From assembly GCF_019635515.1 (NCBI RefSeq), contig NZ_JAHBZI010000002.1, positions 165,664-229,663 on the forward strand: DNA of 64,000 nucleotides, read 5' to 3'. Made by a program: the position numbers and the translations under genes. This DNA is from Sphingomonas sp. GTDB taxonomy: Bacteria; Pseudomonadota; Alphaproteobacteria; Sphingomonadales; Sphingomonadaceae. The first letter of the stretch is position 1, and each line of letters starts with the position of its first letter. This document shows positions 51,870-61,963 of this stretch, piece after piece. The notes under the pieces were generated by a model. It was not told where the DNA came from. It made no database searches and saw nothing but the letters and a program-made list of their open reading frames with translations.

Positions 51870-54800
51870 ATGCGTAAGACGTCCTATCTAACAAGCACAA
51901 TCCTGTGCTCGGCTTTCGCGGCGATGGCGTTGCCATCGGCCGCTCTCGCCCAGGAAGCGAAGACCGCGCCTGCCGCAACCGGGGCCGCCAAGGACGAACA
52001 GGCTGCCGATGAGGGCGAGGCGATCGTCGTCACCGGTTCGCTGTTCCGCCGCACCAACACCGAGACGCCGTCGCCAATCACCGTGCTGAGCGCAGCGACG
52101 CTCGAAGAGCGCGGCATCAACACCGTCAGCGAGGCGATGCAGCGCCTGACCGCCAACGGCGCGGGCAACATCTCGCAGGGCTGGAACGCCGCCGGCAACT
52201 TCGCCGCTGGCGCGACCGCGCCTTCGCTGCGCGGCCTGACCGTGCAGGCGACGCTGTCGATCTCCGACGGTCTGCGCATGGCGCCCTATCCGCTCGCGGA
52301 CGACGGCCAGCGTAACTTCGTCGATCTGAACTCCATTCCCTCGGCAACGATCGAGCGCATCGAAGTGCTGCGCGACGGCGCTTCGTCGACCTATGGTGCC
52401 GACGCGATCGCGGGCGTGATCAACATCATTACCAAGAAGGAGATCAAGGGCCTTCATCTCAACGCCAGCGCCGGCATTTCTCAGCGCGGCGACGCCGGCG
52501 AGCAGCGCGTCTCGGGCGCATGGGGCATTGGCGACCTCAACGAGCAGGGCTTCAATTTCTACCTGTCCGGTGAGTATCAAAAGCAGGATCGCCTGCTTGC
52601 GCGTGACCGCGGCTATCCGTTCAACAGCTCGGATCTGTCGCGCCTCTGCAACGCGGCCGGAAGCTGCCGGAACAATGGCATTCAGAACGCGGTCACCACC
52701 GAGACCGGTATCTTCAACGGTCTGTTCGCCATTTCCGGCGTGACGCTGATCCGCCCGATCACGGCAGCGGGCACCAACACCGGCGCCGGCCGCTTCACCT
52801 ATCTGAACCCGGGTGCCGGCTGCCTTGGCCGCACCACGGGCACGATCACGGCCGCACAGTCGCCCACGTCGCCGCTGACGATTTGCCAGACCGATCCGAT
52901 CGCCGAATATGGCCATTTGCTGCCGAGCGTCGAACGCTTTGGCGGCTCGGCGCGCTTCACCGCCAATCTCGGCGACAGGGCGCAGCTCTATGCGATTGCG
53001 AGCTTCTACGATTCCAAGGTCAAGCGCACCGCGCAGCCGAGCGGTTATAACGGGCTTCCGCAGCCGCCGCGCCCTGCCGGTCAGCCGACCTACAACACGG
53101 TTCTGCCGGTCTATGTCTGCGCCGCGGGCGTGGGTACGTTCAACGGCACGAACACCGGCTGCACCGCCGCCAATGGCGTCCTCAACCCGTACAACCCCTA
53201 TGCAGCTTTGGGCCAGACGGCGCAGGTTCTTTACCGCGACACGCGTCCGGTCGAGCAGAATAGCGACGCGCGCAGCTTGCGCGGCGTCATCGGTGTCGAT
53301 GGTACGTTCGGGGACGGCTGGAACTATTCGGCCAGCTTCACCGCGATGAACGTGCGCCTGCTGCGTGCCCAGCTCAATTACCCCAATTTGCAGCACATCA
53401 TGGATGTCGTCGCGCGCGGAGAGTTCAACTTCTTCAATCCGTCGGCGACGCCGCAATCGGTGCTTGACTATATCTCCCCGGCGAGCATCACGCGGTCGAG
53501 TTCGGACCTGTGGCAGCTGAGCGGGACGCTTACGAAGGATCTGTTCGAGCTTCCCGGCGGGCCGCTCCAGGCCGCTGTCGGCGGACAGATGCGCTACGAA
53601 TCGATCAACGCACCGAGCGCCAACCCCGCTAACCTGATCCGGCCCTATGACCGGTACCTCGTGCTCAACGCGGTCGGCACCAAGGGCAGCCGCCGGGTGA
53701 AGTCGGGCTTCTTCGAAATCAATGCCCCGATCGTCAAGGAGCTCGAACTGAACGTCTCGGGCCGGTACGACAGCTATTCGTCCGGCCAGAGCAATTTCTC
53801 GCCGAAGGTCGGCGCGAAATTCACGCCGATCCCGCAGATCGCGGTCCGGGGCACCTATTCGAAGGGCTTCCGTATCCCGAGCTTCAACGAAGCGTTCGGC
53901 CTGCCGACCACCGGGTTTACGAACCAGACGCTCTCGCCTTCGGTGCCAGCCCAGGCAGCGTTCATAGCGCTGCACGGCAACAACGCCTATGCCACCAATC
54001 CATTCCCGCTCGGTACGACGACGGTTGGCAATCCCAGCCTGACGCCTGAGAAATCGACCAGCATCACCGCTGGTGCGGTTTTCGAGCCGATCCGCAATGT
54101 CAGCCTCACGGTTGATTACTGGCAGATCAAGATCAAGGGCCTGATCGCCGGCGTCACCGATGTCGCTCCGGCAATCGCCGCTTATTATGCCAATAACGGC
54201 GTCGTGAACATTCCAGGGATCAACGTGCTTCCGGGGCTTCCGGACGTCGCGCTCCCCAATGCGCTGCCGCATATCGGCTTCATCGAAGCGTCGTACACGA
54301 ACACCGACTCGCAATTCTCGAGCGGGATCGATGTCGGTGCCAACGTCAACGTCAACATCACCGACGGCATTCGCCTGAACAGCAGCTTCGAAGCGTCGTA
54401 CCAGCTTCGTTACGAGCTGATCCAGACCAACGGCGTCAAGCTGAACTATACCGGCACGCTCAGCCCCTGCTCGGTCACATCTTGTTCGGGCGCACCGCGG
54501 CTGCGTGCCACCTGGCAGAACACGCTGGACTTCGGCGACACCAAGATGTCGGTGACCGCCTATTACACCAGCGGATACGACAATGCGTCGGTTGACGAGG
54601 GCGGTATCGCCGGCAATTGCGCCGCCAACGCCGCAACGCGTCACCGGGTGCAGGTCTATAACGATCAGTCGCCGGTCCTCTGCCGCGCCAAGCCGACCTG
54701 GAACGTCGATCTGACGGCAAGCCAGAAGATCAACGAGAACTTCCTGCTGTACGTGAACGTGCTCAACGTTCTGGATATCAAGCCGCCATACGACCCGTCG

Positions 54801-54893
54801 TCGAGCTACGGCCAGTTCCAGTACAACCCGGCTTGGGCCGGCCCGAACATGATGGGCCGCTACTTCAAGGTCGGTGCCAAGATCGACTTCTGA
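51870..54893 (+). CDS. TonB-dependent outer-membrane receptor
   Basis: This 1007-aa receptor has a signal peptide (MRKTSYLTSTILCSAFAAMA, cut after ALA). A short acidic TonB-box region (EGEAIVVTGSLFRR) precedes the plug (TPSPITVLSAATLEERGINT, IERIEVLRDGASSTYGADAI, AGVINIITKKEIKGL). A 22-stranded barrel ends NMMGRYFKVGAKIDF with a C-terminal Phe. The long Cys-containing loops (LCNAAGSCRNNG, GTFNGTNTGCTAANG) fit the sphingomonad class that takes up peptides or carbohydrates; the ligand is unknown. ATG 51870 follows GGGAG; ATG 51852 overlaps the hairpin. Confidence 0.93.
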   Translation: MRKTSYLTSTILCSAFAAMALPSAALAQEAKTAPAATGAAKDEQAADEGEAIVVTGSLFRRTNTETPSPITVLSAATLEERGINTVSEAMQRLTANGAGNISQGWNAAGNFAAGATAPSLRGLTVQATLSISDGLRMAPYPLADDGQRNFVDLNSIPSATIERIEVLRDGASSTYGADAIAGVINIITKKEIKGLHLNASAGISQRGDAGEQRVSGAWGIGDLNEQGFNFYLSGEYQKQDRLLARDRGYPFNSSDLSRLCNAAGSCRNNGIQNAVTTETGIFNGLFAISGVTLIRPITAAGTNTGAGRFTYLNPGAGCLGRTTGTITAAQSPTSPLTICQTDPIAEYGHLLPSVERFGGSARFTANLGDRAQLYAIASFYDSKVKRTAQPSGYNGLPQPPRPAGQPTYNTVLPVYVCAAGVGTFNGTNTGCTAANGVLNPYNPYAALGQTAQVLYRDTRPVEQNSDARSLRGVIGVDGTFGDGWNYSASFTAMNVRLLRAQLNYPNLQHIMDVVARGEFNFFNPSATPQSVLDYISPASITRSSSDLWQLSGTLTKDLFELPGGPLQAAVGGQMRYESINAPSANPANLIRPYDRYLVLNAVGTKGSRRVKSGFFEINAPIVKELELNVSGRYDSYSSGQSNFSPKVGAKFTPIPQIAVRGTYSKGFRIPSFNEAFGLPTTGFTNQTLSPSVPAQAAFIALHGNNAYATNPFPLGTTTVGNPSLTPEKSTSITAGAVFEPIRNVSLTVDYWQIKIKGLIAGVTDVAPAIAAYYANNGVVNIPGINVLPGLPDVALPNALPHIGFIEASYTNTDSQFSSGIDVGANVNVNITDGIRLNSSFEASYQLRYELIQTNGVKLNYTGTLSPCSVTSCSGAPRLRATWQNTLDFGDTKMSVTAYYTSGYDNASVDEGGIAGNCAANAATRHRVQVYNDQSPVLCRAKPTWNVDLTASQKINENFLLYVNVLNVLDIKPPYDPSSSYGQFQYNPAWAGPNMMGRYFKVGAKIDF

Positions 54894-54906
54894 GCTAACC
54901 GCGCTA

Positions 54907-54983
54907 CCCGCCTGACGATCCGAAGCGTCAGGCGGGAGCGGCAAGAGACGGGCGGTGCGAGCGTTTTGACGCTCGCACCGCCC
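54907..54983 (+). terminator. Tandem hairpin terminator between the two TonB-receptor genes
   Basis: The first stem is CCCGCCTGACG / CGTCAGGCGGG (54907-54936). The second is GGGCGGTGCGAGCG / CGCTCGCACCGCCC (54950-54983), 14 bp perfect with a 6-nt loop and followed by CTTTCGTTT. Together they should stop readthrough into the next operon. Confidence 0.85.
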
Positions 54984-55016
54984 CTTTCGTTTGTCCGTCC
55001 CACCTTGTCCCGAAAT

Positions 55017-55048
55017 AATATTCACGCGCGTGATAGTGAATATTGACA
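55017..55048. promoter_or_regulatory. Operator and -35 box of the ester-catabolism operon
   Basis: AATATTCAC (55017-55025) and GTGAATATT (55036-55044) are perfect 9-bp inverted arms around a 10-bp spacer. The left part also contains the palindrome TCACGCGCGTGA. The right arm overlaps a consensus TTGACA (55043-55048), so a bound repressor would block RNA polymerase. The TetR gene within this operon is the obvious candidate. Confidence 0.65.
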
Positions 55049-55119
55049 AGATTCTTCCGTGGCGGCATCCTTGGCCTCACAAGCCGGCAGGACAGGATCG
55101 GCATATTGGGAGAGAGAGC

Positions 55120-57429
55120 ATGCGAGTGAACCTTCTCGCGTCGGCGTGCGCCGTCGCCATTGCCGTGAGCGCCACGCCCGTCTGGGCGCAGAGCGCGCCC
55201 CCCGCCGATCAGACGGCGGCGCAGGACGATGCTTCCGACGAAGACATCGTCGTCACCGCCACGCGCCGCGAAGAACGCATCCAGGATGTGCCGCTGTCGA
55301 TCACCGCGTTCACGCAAAAGACGCTGACCGAAAAGGGCATTGTCGGTTTCGAGGGCATCGGCCGCGAAACGCCCGGCGTGGTGCTCAACCGCCCGACCCA
55401 GAATTTCAACAACTTCACGTCGCGCGGCATCGCCACCAACGGCTATAACGCCAACCTGCAAAGCTCGGTCGCGGTCTATATCGACGAACTGCCGGTCTCG
55501 ACGATCGGCAACACCACGGTGGTCGATCCCAATCTGTTCGACGTCGAGCGCGTCGAGTTCCTGCGCGGGCCGCAGGGCACGTTGTTCGGATCGGGCTCGC
55601 TGTCGGGCGCGATGCGGATCCTCACCAAGAGCCCCAACCTCTCGAACTTCGACGTCTCGGCGCTCGCCGATCTCGGCCTAACCGGATCGGATTCGTTCCG
55701 CCAGCGCTATAATCTGATGGTCAATCTGCCGGTCGTCACCGACAAGCTCGCGATCCGTGCCGTCGGCTTCTACCGCAACGAAGACGGCTATCTCGATAAC
55801 GTCGGCACCGGCGTCCATAACTCGAACAAGCTGATCGATTATGGCGGGCGCCTGGTCGCGCTGTGGCAGCCCACCGACCGGCTCTCGATCAAGCTGCTGG
55901 CTTCCTATGAGAATAGCGATCCCAAGGATTCGTCGCTGACCAGCCCGTCGCTCGGACGCGAGAAGCGCGTCTCCGACCAGCCGGACCGCTTCACCGGCAA
56001 GCAGACCGTGTTCAACGGCACGCTCAACTACGACATGGGCTTCGCGAACCTGACGAGCTCATCGACCTATTCGAAGATGGATCAGCGCTTCTGGGTCGAT
56101 CTGGCCGGCACGTTCCCCGCGCAGCCGGCCTATCCGGGCGCCCCGATCGCCTTTGGTCTCGACGCCAATGCCTATGACAAGGTGTTCGTGCAGGAGACGC
56201 GGCTGGTGTCGTCGCTCGACGGTCCCTTGCAGTTCACCCTCGGCGGCTTCTATCTGCACCGCCGCCGCGACGTGGATTATTTCTACCGCTCGAGCCTCGC
56301 CTTCCTCGCCTCCCGCAACTACACCGGGCTGCCCGACCAATATTATCAAAAGCAGTACACGCACTTCAACAGTGAGGAGCTTGCCGGATTCGGCGAGCTG
56401 ACCTACCGCTTCTCGCCCAAATTCTGGCTGACCGGCGGCATGCGCTATGGCCGCACCTCGCAGCAGGGCTTCACCGAGCCCGGCGGTTATCTCGCGACGG
56501 CGGCGGGCTTCAACTATTTCACCTATGCGCTGCTCAACTACCGCAACATCAACTTCAACACGCTGACGCCCTACGCCGCCGCCACCGGGGTCAAGGCGAC
56601 CGGCTCCAAGCCGTCATGGAAGGCGAGCGCCAGCTTCAAGCCGGTCGATCACATCACCACCTATGCGACCTTCTCGACCGGCTTCCGCGCGCCGATCGTC
56701 AACGCGTTCGCCGGCCGCGCCAGCCTGACCAATCCGGCCGACATCATCATCCCCAACGGCGCGTCCTCGGACGATCTGAAGAGCTATGAGATCGGCGCCA
56801 AGGCGCGCTTCCTCGGCGGGCGGGTGACGATCAACGCCGCAGCCTATCTGATCGACTGGAACAACATCCAGGCCCAGGCCAACCGCGTTTCGGACTCGGT
56901 GCAGTTCGCCACCAATATCGGCGGCGCGCGCAGCCAGGGCTTCGAAGTCGAGATGGGCATCCTGCCCGGCAGCGGCTTCTTCATCGGCTTCAACGCCGCG
57001 TACAATGATTCGAAGATCACCAAGCTGAGCGCCACGGAGGCGGCGATCTCCGGCGCGGTGCTCGGCCACCGGCTGTCGGCGCCGCGGCTTCAGGGCGCGC
57101 TGTCGATCTCGAACACCTTCGATATCGGTCCGGACGCGAAGGGCACCCTTGCGGTCAGCACGCAATATATCGGCTCGTACAACAGCGCCTTCCCCAACGT
57201 GCCGGGTGCGCCGAACGTGCGGCTGGCAACCTTCGGGGTGACCGACGAATATCTGAACACCAATATCAGTCTGGGCATGAAGAAGGGGCCGCTCTCGGCG
57301 CAGCTTTACGTCGAGAACGTCTTCGACGATCATTCGACGGTCTACATCCACCCCGAGGCGTTCTTGAACAGCCGCTTCGGGACGATGCGGCCGCGCACCA
57401 TCGGCATCCGCCTCGGCTACGGACTCTAA
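55120..57429 (+). CDS. TonB-dependent receptor, first gene of an ester-catabolism operon
   Basis: The 769-aa receptor has a signal peptide (MRVNLLASACAVAIAVSATP, cut near VWAQ). The TonB-box-like DEDIVVTATRREERIQDVPL and plug (VEFLRGPQGTLFGSGSLSGA, MRILTKSPNLSNFD) follow, with a barrel ending RPRTIGIRLGYGL. This subgroup in sphingomonads takes up hydrophobic or aromatic compounds, but that is an inference. ATG 55120 is preceded by GGGAGAGAGAG. The MFS transporter gene follows after 3 bp. Confidence 0.93.
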   Translation: MRVNLLASACAVAIAVSATPVWAQSAPPADQTAAQDDASDEDIVVTATRREERIQDVPLSITAFTQKTLTEKGIVGFEGIGRETPGVVLNRPTQNFNNFTSRGIATNGYNANLQSSVAVYIDELPVSTIGNTTVVDPNLFDVERVEFLRGPQGTLFGSGSLSGAMRILTKSPNLSNFDVSALADLGLTGSDSFRQRYNLMVNLPVVTDKLAIRAVGFYRNEDGYLDNVGTGVHNSNKLIDYGGRLVALWQPTDRLSIKLLASYENSDPKDSSLTSPSLGREKRVSDQPDRFTGKQTVFNGTLNYDMGFANLTSSSTYSKMDQRFWVDLAGTFPAQPAYPGAPIAFGLDANAYDKVFVQETRLVSSLDGPLQFTLGGFYLHRRRDVDYFYRSSLAFLASRNYTGLPDQYYQKQYTHFNSEELAGFGELTYRFSPKFWLTGGMRYGRTSQQGFTEPGGYLATAAGFNYFTYALLNYRNINFNTLTPYAAATGVKATGSKPSWKASASFKPVDHITTYATFSTGFRAPIVNAFAGRASLTNPADIIIPNGASSDDLKSYEIGAKARFLGGRVTINAAAYLIDWNNIQAQANRVSDSVQFATNIGGARSQGFEVEMGILPGSGFFIGFNAAYNDSKITKLSATEAAISGAVLGHRLSAPRLQGALSISNTFDIGPDAKGTLAVSTQYIGSYNSAFPNVPGAPNVRLATFGVTDEYLNTNISLGMKKGPLSAQLYVENVFDDHSTVYIHPEAFLNSRFGTMRPRTIGIRLGYGL

Positions 57430-57432
57430 GCG

Positions 57433-58752
57433 ATGACGACCGGCTCCGTTTCTTCCTCCGATGCAATGGAGCCGGTCGCAGGCTCAGGCGGCGCGCGGCC
57501 CTGGGTCGTGCTGTCGATGCTGACCTTCGTCTACGTCATCAATTTCCTCGATCGGCAATTGCTCGGCTTCCTCGCCAAGCCGATCAAGGATACGCTGCAC
57601 ATCAGTGACGGCGATCTCGGCAAGATCGGCGGCCTGTATTTCGCGATGTTCTATTGCTTCATCGCAATTCCCGTCGGCTGGCTGGCGGACCGCACCAATC
57701 GCGTCAACGTGCTGTCGCTGGCCTGTGCGATCTGGAGCGGGGCGACGGTCGCGTGCGGGATGGCGACCAACTACACCCAGCTCGTCGCGGCACGAATGAC
57801 GGTCGGCTTTGGCGAAGCCGGGGGTGTGCCCCCCAGCTATGCGATCATCACCGACACCTTCCCGCCGGGCAAGCGCGGCTTCGCCTTCGGCATCTATAAT
57901 TTCGGCCCGCCTCTGGGTGCGGCGCTCGGCATCGCCTTTGGCGGCTGGATCGCGATCGCCTATGGCTGGCGCGAGGCGTTCATCACCATCGGCGTGATCG
58001 GCATCATCGCCGCGATCCTGGTCCGCGTGGTGCTGCGCGATCCGCCGCGCGGCGCGCTCGATCTCGACGCCGCGGGGGCCGCGACGGTCTACGAGAAGGC
58101 GCCGTTCTGGGCGACGACCAGAACCTTCTTCACCAATCCGGTGCTGCTGCTCGCCTCGCTCGGCAGCGGCGCCACCCAGTTCGTCACCTATGGCCTCGGC
58201 AATTTCGCGGTGCTGTTCCTGATGGAAAGCAAGGGCATGAAGCTCGCCGAGGTTTCGGTGTGGTACGCGCTGGCGGTGCTGATCGGCATGGGCGGCAGCA
58301 TGATCATCTCGGGCCGCATCCTCGATCTGCTCACCAGGCGCTCGCGCACCGGCTATGCGCTGGCGCCGGCGATCTCACTGGTGATCGCGATGCCCTTCTA
58401 CGTCGCGTTCGTATGGGCGCCGGGCTGGCCGGTGGCACTGGCGCTGCTCACCGTCGTGATGCTGTTCAACTATGTCTATCTCTCGGCGTCGGTGGCGCTG
58501 GTCCAGGACGAGGTCGCGCCCAACAAGCGCGTGCTCTCCGGCGCTTTGCTGCTGCTGGTGATGAACTTCATCGGGCTCGGGCTGGGCCCCACCTATGTGG
58601 GTGCCGCCAGCGACTGGCTGAAGGCGCATGACTATCAGAACACGCTGCAGCTCGCGCTCTATTCGATCACGCCCTTCTATCTGATCGCGATCGGGCTGTT
58701 CCTCTGGCTCGCCCGCATCCTCCGCCGCGAGACGCGCAAGGCACAGGCATGA
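57433..58752 (+). CDS. MFS transporter (spinster-like)
   Basis: The 439-aa protein has 12 predicted helices. The loop 2-3 motif is GWLADRTNRVNVLSLACAIW, and RMTVGFGEAGGVPPSYAIIT is the motif typical of spinster-type MFS proteins. VINFLDRQLLGFLAKPIK marks the first helix. It would move a substrate across the inner membrane, presumably a product of the esterase or the intact ester. It lies between receptor and esterase genes; its stop overlaps the esterase start (ATGA). Confidence 0.93.
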   Translation: MTTGSVSSSDAMEPVAGSGGARPWVVLSMLTFVYVINFLDRQLLGFLAKPIKDTLHISDGDLGKIGGLYFAMFYCFIAIPVGWLADRTNRVNVLSLACAIWSGATVACGMATNYTQLVAARMTVGFGEAGGVPPSYAIITDTFPPGKRGFAFGIYNFGPPLGAALGIAFGGWIAIAYGWREAFITIGVIGIIAAILVRVVLRDPPRGALDLDAAGAATVYEKAPFWATTRTFFTNPVLLLASLGSGATQFVTYGLGNFAVLFLMESKGMKLAEVSVWYALAVLIGMGGSMIISGRILDLLTRRSRTGYALAPAISLVIAMPFYVAFVWAPGWPVALALLTVVMLFNYVYLSASVALVQDEVAPNKRVLSGALLLLVMNFIGLGLGPTYVGAASDWLKAHDYQNTLQLALYSITPFYLIAIGLFLWLARILRRETRKAQA

Positions 58753-60377
58753 AATCTTTCCTCGCAGCCGCGCTGGCGGCCAGTCTTTTCGCCGGTCCGG
58801 CACTTGCTCAGGTGCCGGTCGTGCAGGCGCCGGCCGGAACCGTGCAGGGCACAGGGCAGGGCGATATCCGCATCTTCAAGGGCATTCCCTTCGCCCAGCC
58901 GCCGGTCGGCGCGATGCGCTGGAAGCCGCCGGTCGAGCTGCCGGCTTGGGAAGGCGTGCGCAATGCCGCCAGCTTCGGGCCGGCCTGCGTCCAGCCGCAC
59001 GCCAGAGCCGCCGGCATCTACACCAACCCGCCCGAAAGGATGAGCGAGGATTGCCTGACGCTCAACATCTGGGCGCCGAAGAATGCCGCCAAGCTGCCGG
59101 TGTTCGTGTGGATCCACGGCGGCGCCCTGGTCGGTGGATACAGCCATGAGCGGATGTACGACGGCGCGCGGATGGCGCAGCGCGGCGGGGCGATCGTGGT
59201 TTCGATCAACTACCGGCTCGGCATCCTCGGCTATCTCGCCCATCCCGAGCTGAGCAGGGAATCGGCGGAGGGCATATCGGGCAATTACGGCCTGCTCGAT
59301 CAGATCGCGGCGCTGCGCTGGGTCCAGCGCAACATCGCGGCGTTCGGCGGCGATCCCGGCAACGTCACCATCGCGGGAGAATCGGCAGGCGCGCTCAGCG
59401 TCATGTACCTGCTGGCGAGCCCGCAGGCGCGGGGCCTGTTTCACAAGGCGATCGCGCAGAGCGCCTATATGATCACCACCCCGGAGCTCAAGCAGGGCCG
59501 CTTCGGCCTGCCCGCGGCCGAGGCTTCGGGAACGCTCGCAATGGCTGCGCTCGGCGCGCCGGATCTGGCCGGGTTGCGCGCGATGGACGCCGAGAAGCTC
59601 ACCGACATGGCGGCGGCCAAGGGCTTCGGCCCCTGGGCGGCGATCGACGGCAAGACGCTGACCCGCCAATTGGTCGAGACCTGGGACCGCGGCGAGCAGG
59701 CGAAGGTGCCGGTGCTGGCCGGATTCAATTCGGGCGAGATCCGCTCGCTGCGCGTGCTGCTGCCGCCGGCTCCGGCGAATGCCTCGGCGTATGAGGAACT
59801 GATCCGCGCCCGCTATGGCGATCTCGCCGATCACTTCCTGCGCCTGTACCCTTCCAGCAATGTCGGCGAGTCGATGCTGGCCACGACGCGCGACGCATTA
59901 TATGGCTGGACCTCGGAACGGCTCGCGATCGGCCAGACGGCGATCGGCCAGCCCGGCTACCTCTATTTGTTCGATCATGGCTATCCGGCGGCGGACGATA
60001 ACGGGCTGCACGCCTTTCACGCCTCCGAAATCCCCTATGTCTTCGGCACCGCCAGCGATACGCCGCCTTATTGGCCGAAGATGCCGGCGACCGCGAACGA
60101 CCGGCAGCTTTCCACGGCAATGATGGATTACTGGACCTCCTTCGCCCGCACCGGAACCCCGGTCGCGAAGGGGCAGCCGGCATGGCCGGCCTATGGCAAG
60201 GCATCCAACTACATGGCGTTCGGGCGGGTGCCCAAGCCCGGGAAGGATCTGTTCCCCGGCATGTTCGCGCTGCACGAGGCAGCGGTCTGCCGCCGCCGCG
60301 CGGCGGGCGATCAACCCTGGAACTGGAACACCGGGGTGATTTCTCCCGTGCTAAAAAAGGCGGCGAACTGCAGATGA
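58749..60377 (+). CDS. Exported type-B carboxylesterase
   Basis: The 542-aa alpha/beta hydrolase has a signal peptide (MKSFLAAALAASLFAGPALA). The N-terminal GIPFAQPPVGAMRWKPP, SEDCLTLNIWAP and VFVWIHGGALVGGY (oxyanion) blocks are classic. The nucleophile is S212 in IAGESAGALSVMYLLASPQA; the acid and His lie further on (NSGEIRSL; GLHAFHASEIPYVFG). It would hydrolyse an ester in the periplasm, releasing an acid for the downstream acyl-CoA ligase. Start and stop overlap both neighbours by 4 bp. Confidence 0.94.
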   Translation: MKSFLAAALAASLFAGPALAQVPVVQAPAGTVQGTGQGDIRIFKGIPFAQPPVGAMRWKPPVELPAWEGVRNAASFGPACVQPHARAAGIYTNPPERMSEDCLTLNIWAPKNAAKLPVFVWIHGGALVGGYSHERMYDGARMAQRGGAIVVSINYRLGILGYLAHPELSRESAEGISGNYGLLDQIAALRWVQRNIAAFGGDPGNVTIAGESAGALSVMYLLASPQARGLFHKAIAQSAYMITTPELKQGRFGLPAAEASGTLAMAALGAPDLAGLRAMDAEKLTDMAAAKGFGPWAAIDGKTLTRQLVETWDRGEQAKVPVLAGFNSGEIRSLRVLLPPAPANASAYEELIRARYGDLADHFLRLYPSSNVGESMLATTRDALYGWTSERLAIGQTAIGQPGYLYLFDHGYPAADDNGLHAFHASEIPYVFGTASDTPPYWPKMPATANDRQLSTAMMDYWTSFARTGTPVAKGQPAWPAYGKASNYMAFGRVPKPGKDLFPGMFALHEAAVCRRRAAGDQPWNWNTGVISPVLKKAANCR

Positions 60378-61963
60378 TCGACGGAAGCATTCAGGATTTT
60401 CCGCTGACTCTCGACAAGTTCCTCGATCACGCGGCCAAATGGCATCCCGAGGCGCAGGTGGTGAGCGCGCGCGAGGGCGGCGCGACCGAGCGGATCGGCT
60501 ATGCGGGCCTGCGCGAGCGGAGCCTGAAGGCATCGCGGGTGCTGGCGGACATGGGGGTGGTCAAGGGTGACCGCGTCGCGACGTTGGCATGGAACAGCCA
60601 GGCGCATGTCGAGGCCTGGTATGCGGTGATGGGGATGGGCGCGGTGTGCCACACGCTCAATCCGCGACTGACCCGCGCCCAGCTCGCGTCGATGGTAAAG
60701 CAGTCGGAGGCGCGCATCGTGATCGCGAGCGGCGATCTGGCGCCGCTCGCGCTCGATATCGCGCGCGAGGCCGCGGGCGTCGAACGCGTGCTGCTGATCG
60801 ATGTGGCGGCGGATCTGGTAAGCGGAGAGCCCGGCGCGGACGTCGCCGCGCTCGCGCCGCTGATCGATGCTGCGGAGGCCGATTTCGTCTGGGGCGATTT
60901 CGAGGAAACCGCGCCTTCTGGACTATGCTTTACATCGGGCACCACCGGCGCCCCCAAGGGCGTCACCTACACCCACCGTTCGAGCTTTCTCCACACGCTG
61001 CGCGCGCTTCAGGCTGACGTGATGGCGTTCACCGCGCGCGACAGCGTGCTTGCCGCAGTCCCGATGTTCCATGCCAATGCCTGGGGGCTGCCATTCGCGC
61101 TGCCCGCCGTGGGCGGCAAACTGGTGCTGCCCGGCCGGGTCACCGATGGCGCGAGCCTGGCGCGGCTGATCAATGCTGAGGGCGTCACCGTCGGCGTCGG
61201 TGTGCCGACGGTTTGGCTCGGGCTGGTCGAGCATCTCGATGCGGCGGGCGGCGAAGTGCCGACGCTCGAGCGCGTGATCATGGGCGGTGCGCCGCTGCCA
61301 CCGGCGCTGATGAAGCGCGTCGAGAAACGGCTGGGCGTGACGGTCCAGACCAGCTGGGGCATGACCGAGCTGTCGCCTTCGGGGACGGTCTCGCGGCCCA
61401 ACGATCCGGCGCGGAAGGCGGCGCTATCGGGGCGGCCGGCGGTGGGCGTCGACCTTCTGCTGACCGATGCCGACGGGCGCGCCCTCCCCGAGCAGCGTGG
61501 CGTCGAAGGCCATTTGCGGGTGCGCGGCGCGGCGGTGGTCGATCGCTATTTCGGGCATTCCGAAAAGGCGACCGATGCGGATGGCTGGTTCACCACCGGC
61601 GATCTCGCCCGGATCGAGCCCGACGGCAGCCTGATGATCACCGGGCGCGCCAAGGATCTGATCAAGTCGGGCGGCGAATGGATCAATCCCGCCGAGATCG
61701 AGGCGGTGGTCGGCAGCATCCCGCAAGTCAGTCTGGCCGCGGTCATCGGCCGCAGCGACCCTAAATGGGGCGAGCGACCGATCCTGCTGGTCGAGATGCG
61801 CGAGCGCGAGGATCTGAGCGACGAGGCCTTGCTGGCGCCCCTCAAGGATCGGGTCGCGCCATGGTGGATTCCCGACGCGGTGGTGCGCGTCGATACGATG
61901 CCGCTCGCGCCGACCGGCAAGATCGACAAGATGCGGCTGCGGGGCGAATATGGCGACGCTTGA
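60374..61963 (+). CDS. Acyl-CoA synthetase (AMP-forming, fatty-acid/medium-chain type)
   Basis: The 529-aa ANL-superfamily enzyme has the AMP-binding loop LCFTSGTTGAPKGVTYTH, the QTSWGMTELSPSGTV motif, DGWFTTGDLARIEPDGSLMI, GRAKDLIKSGGEWINPAEIE and the catalytic Lys in LAPTGKIDKMRLR. It activates a carboxylic acid as its CoA thioester. The substrate class (medium- or long-chain, or an aryl acid) is not fixed by sequence. The ATGA overlap with the esterase gene and a 14-bp overlap with the TetR gene show tight operon packing. Confidence 0.94.
   Translation: MIDGSIQDFPLTLDKFLDHAAKWHPEAQVVSAREGGATERIGYAGLRERSLKASRVLADMGVVKGDRVATLAWNSQAHVEAWYAVMGMGAVCHTLNPRLTRAQLASMVKQSEARIVIASGDLAPLALDIAREAAGVERVLLIDVAADLVSGEPGADVAALAPLIDAAEADFVWGDFEETAPSGLCFTSGTTGAPKGVTYTHRSSFLHTLRALQADVMAFTARDSVLAAVPMFHANAWGLPFALPAVGGKLVLPGRVTDGASLARLINAEGVTVGVGVPTVWLGLVEHLDAAGGEVPTLERVIMGGAPLPPALMKRVEKRLGVTVQTSWGMTELSPSGTVSRPNDPARKAALSGRPAVGVDLLLTDADGRALPEQRGVEGHLRVRGAAVVDRYFGHSEKATDADGWFTTGDLARIEPDGSLMITGRAKDLIKSGGEWINPAEIEAVVGSIPQVSLAAVIGRSDPKWGERPILLVEMREREDLSDEALLAPLKDRVAPWWIPDAVVRVDTMPLAPTGKIDKMRLRGEYGDA

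Noticed and set aside
51888..55049. 1053-codon open frame antisense to the first TonB receptor
   Set aside because: No signal, motif or ribosome-binding site; it runs through terminator hairpins and the next operator.
54991..55119. Upstream extension of the second TonB receptor by 43 residues
   Set aside because: It lacks a signal sequence, crosses the operator and -35 box, and a start with a strong ribosome-binding site exists at 55120.
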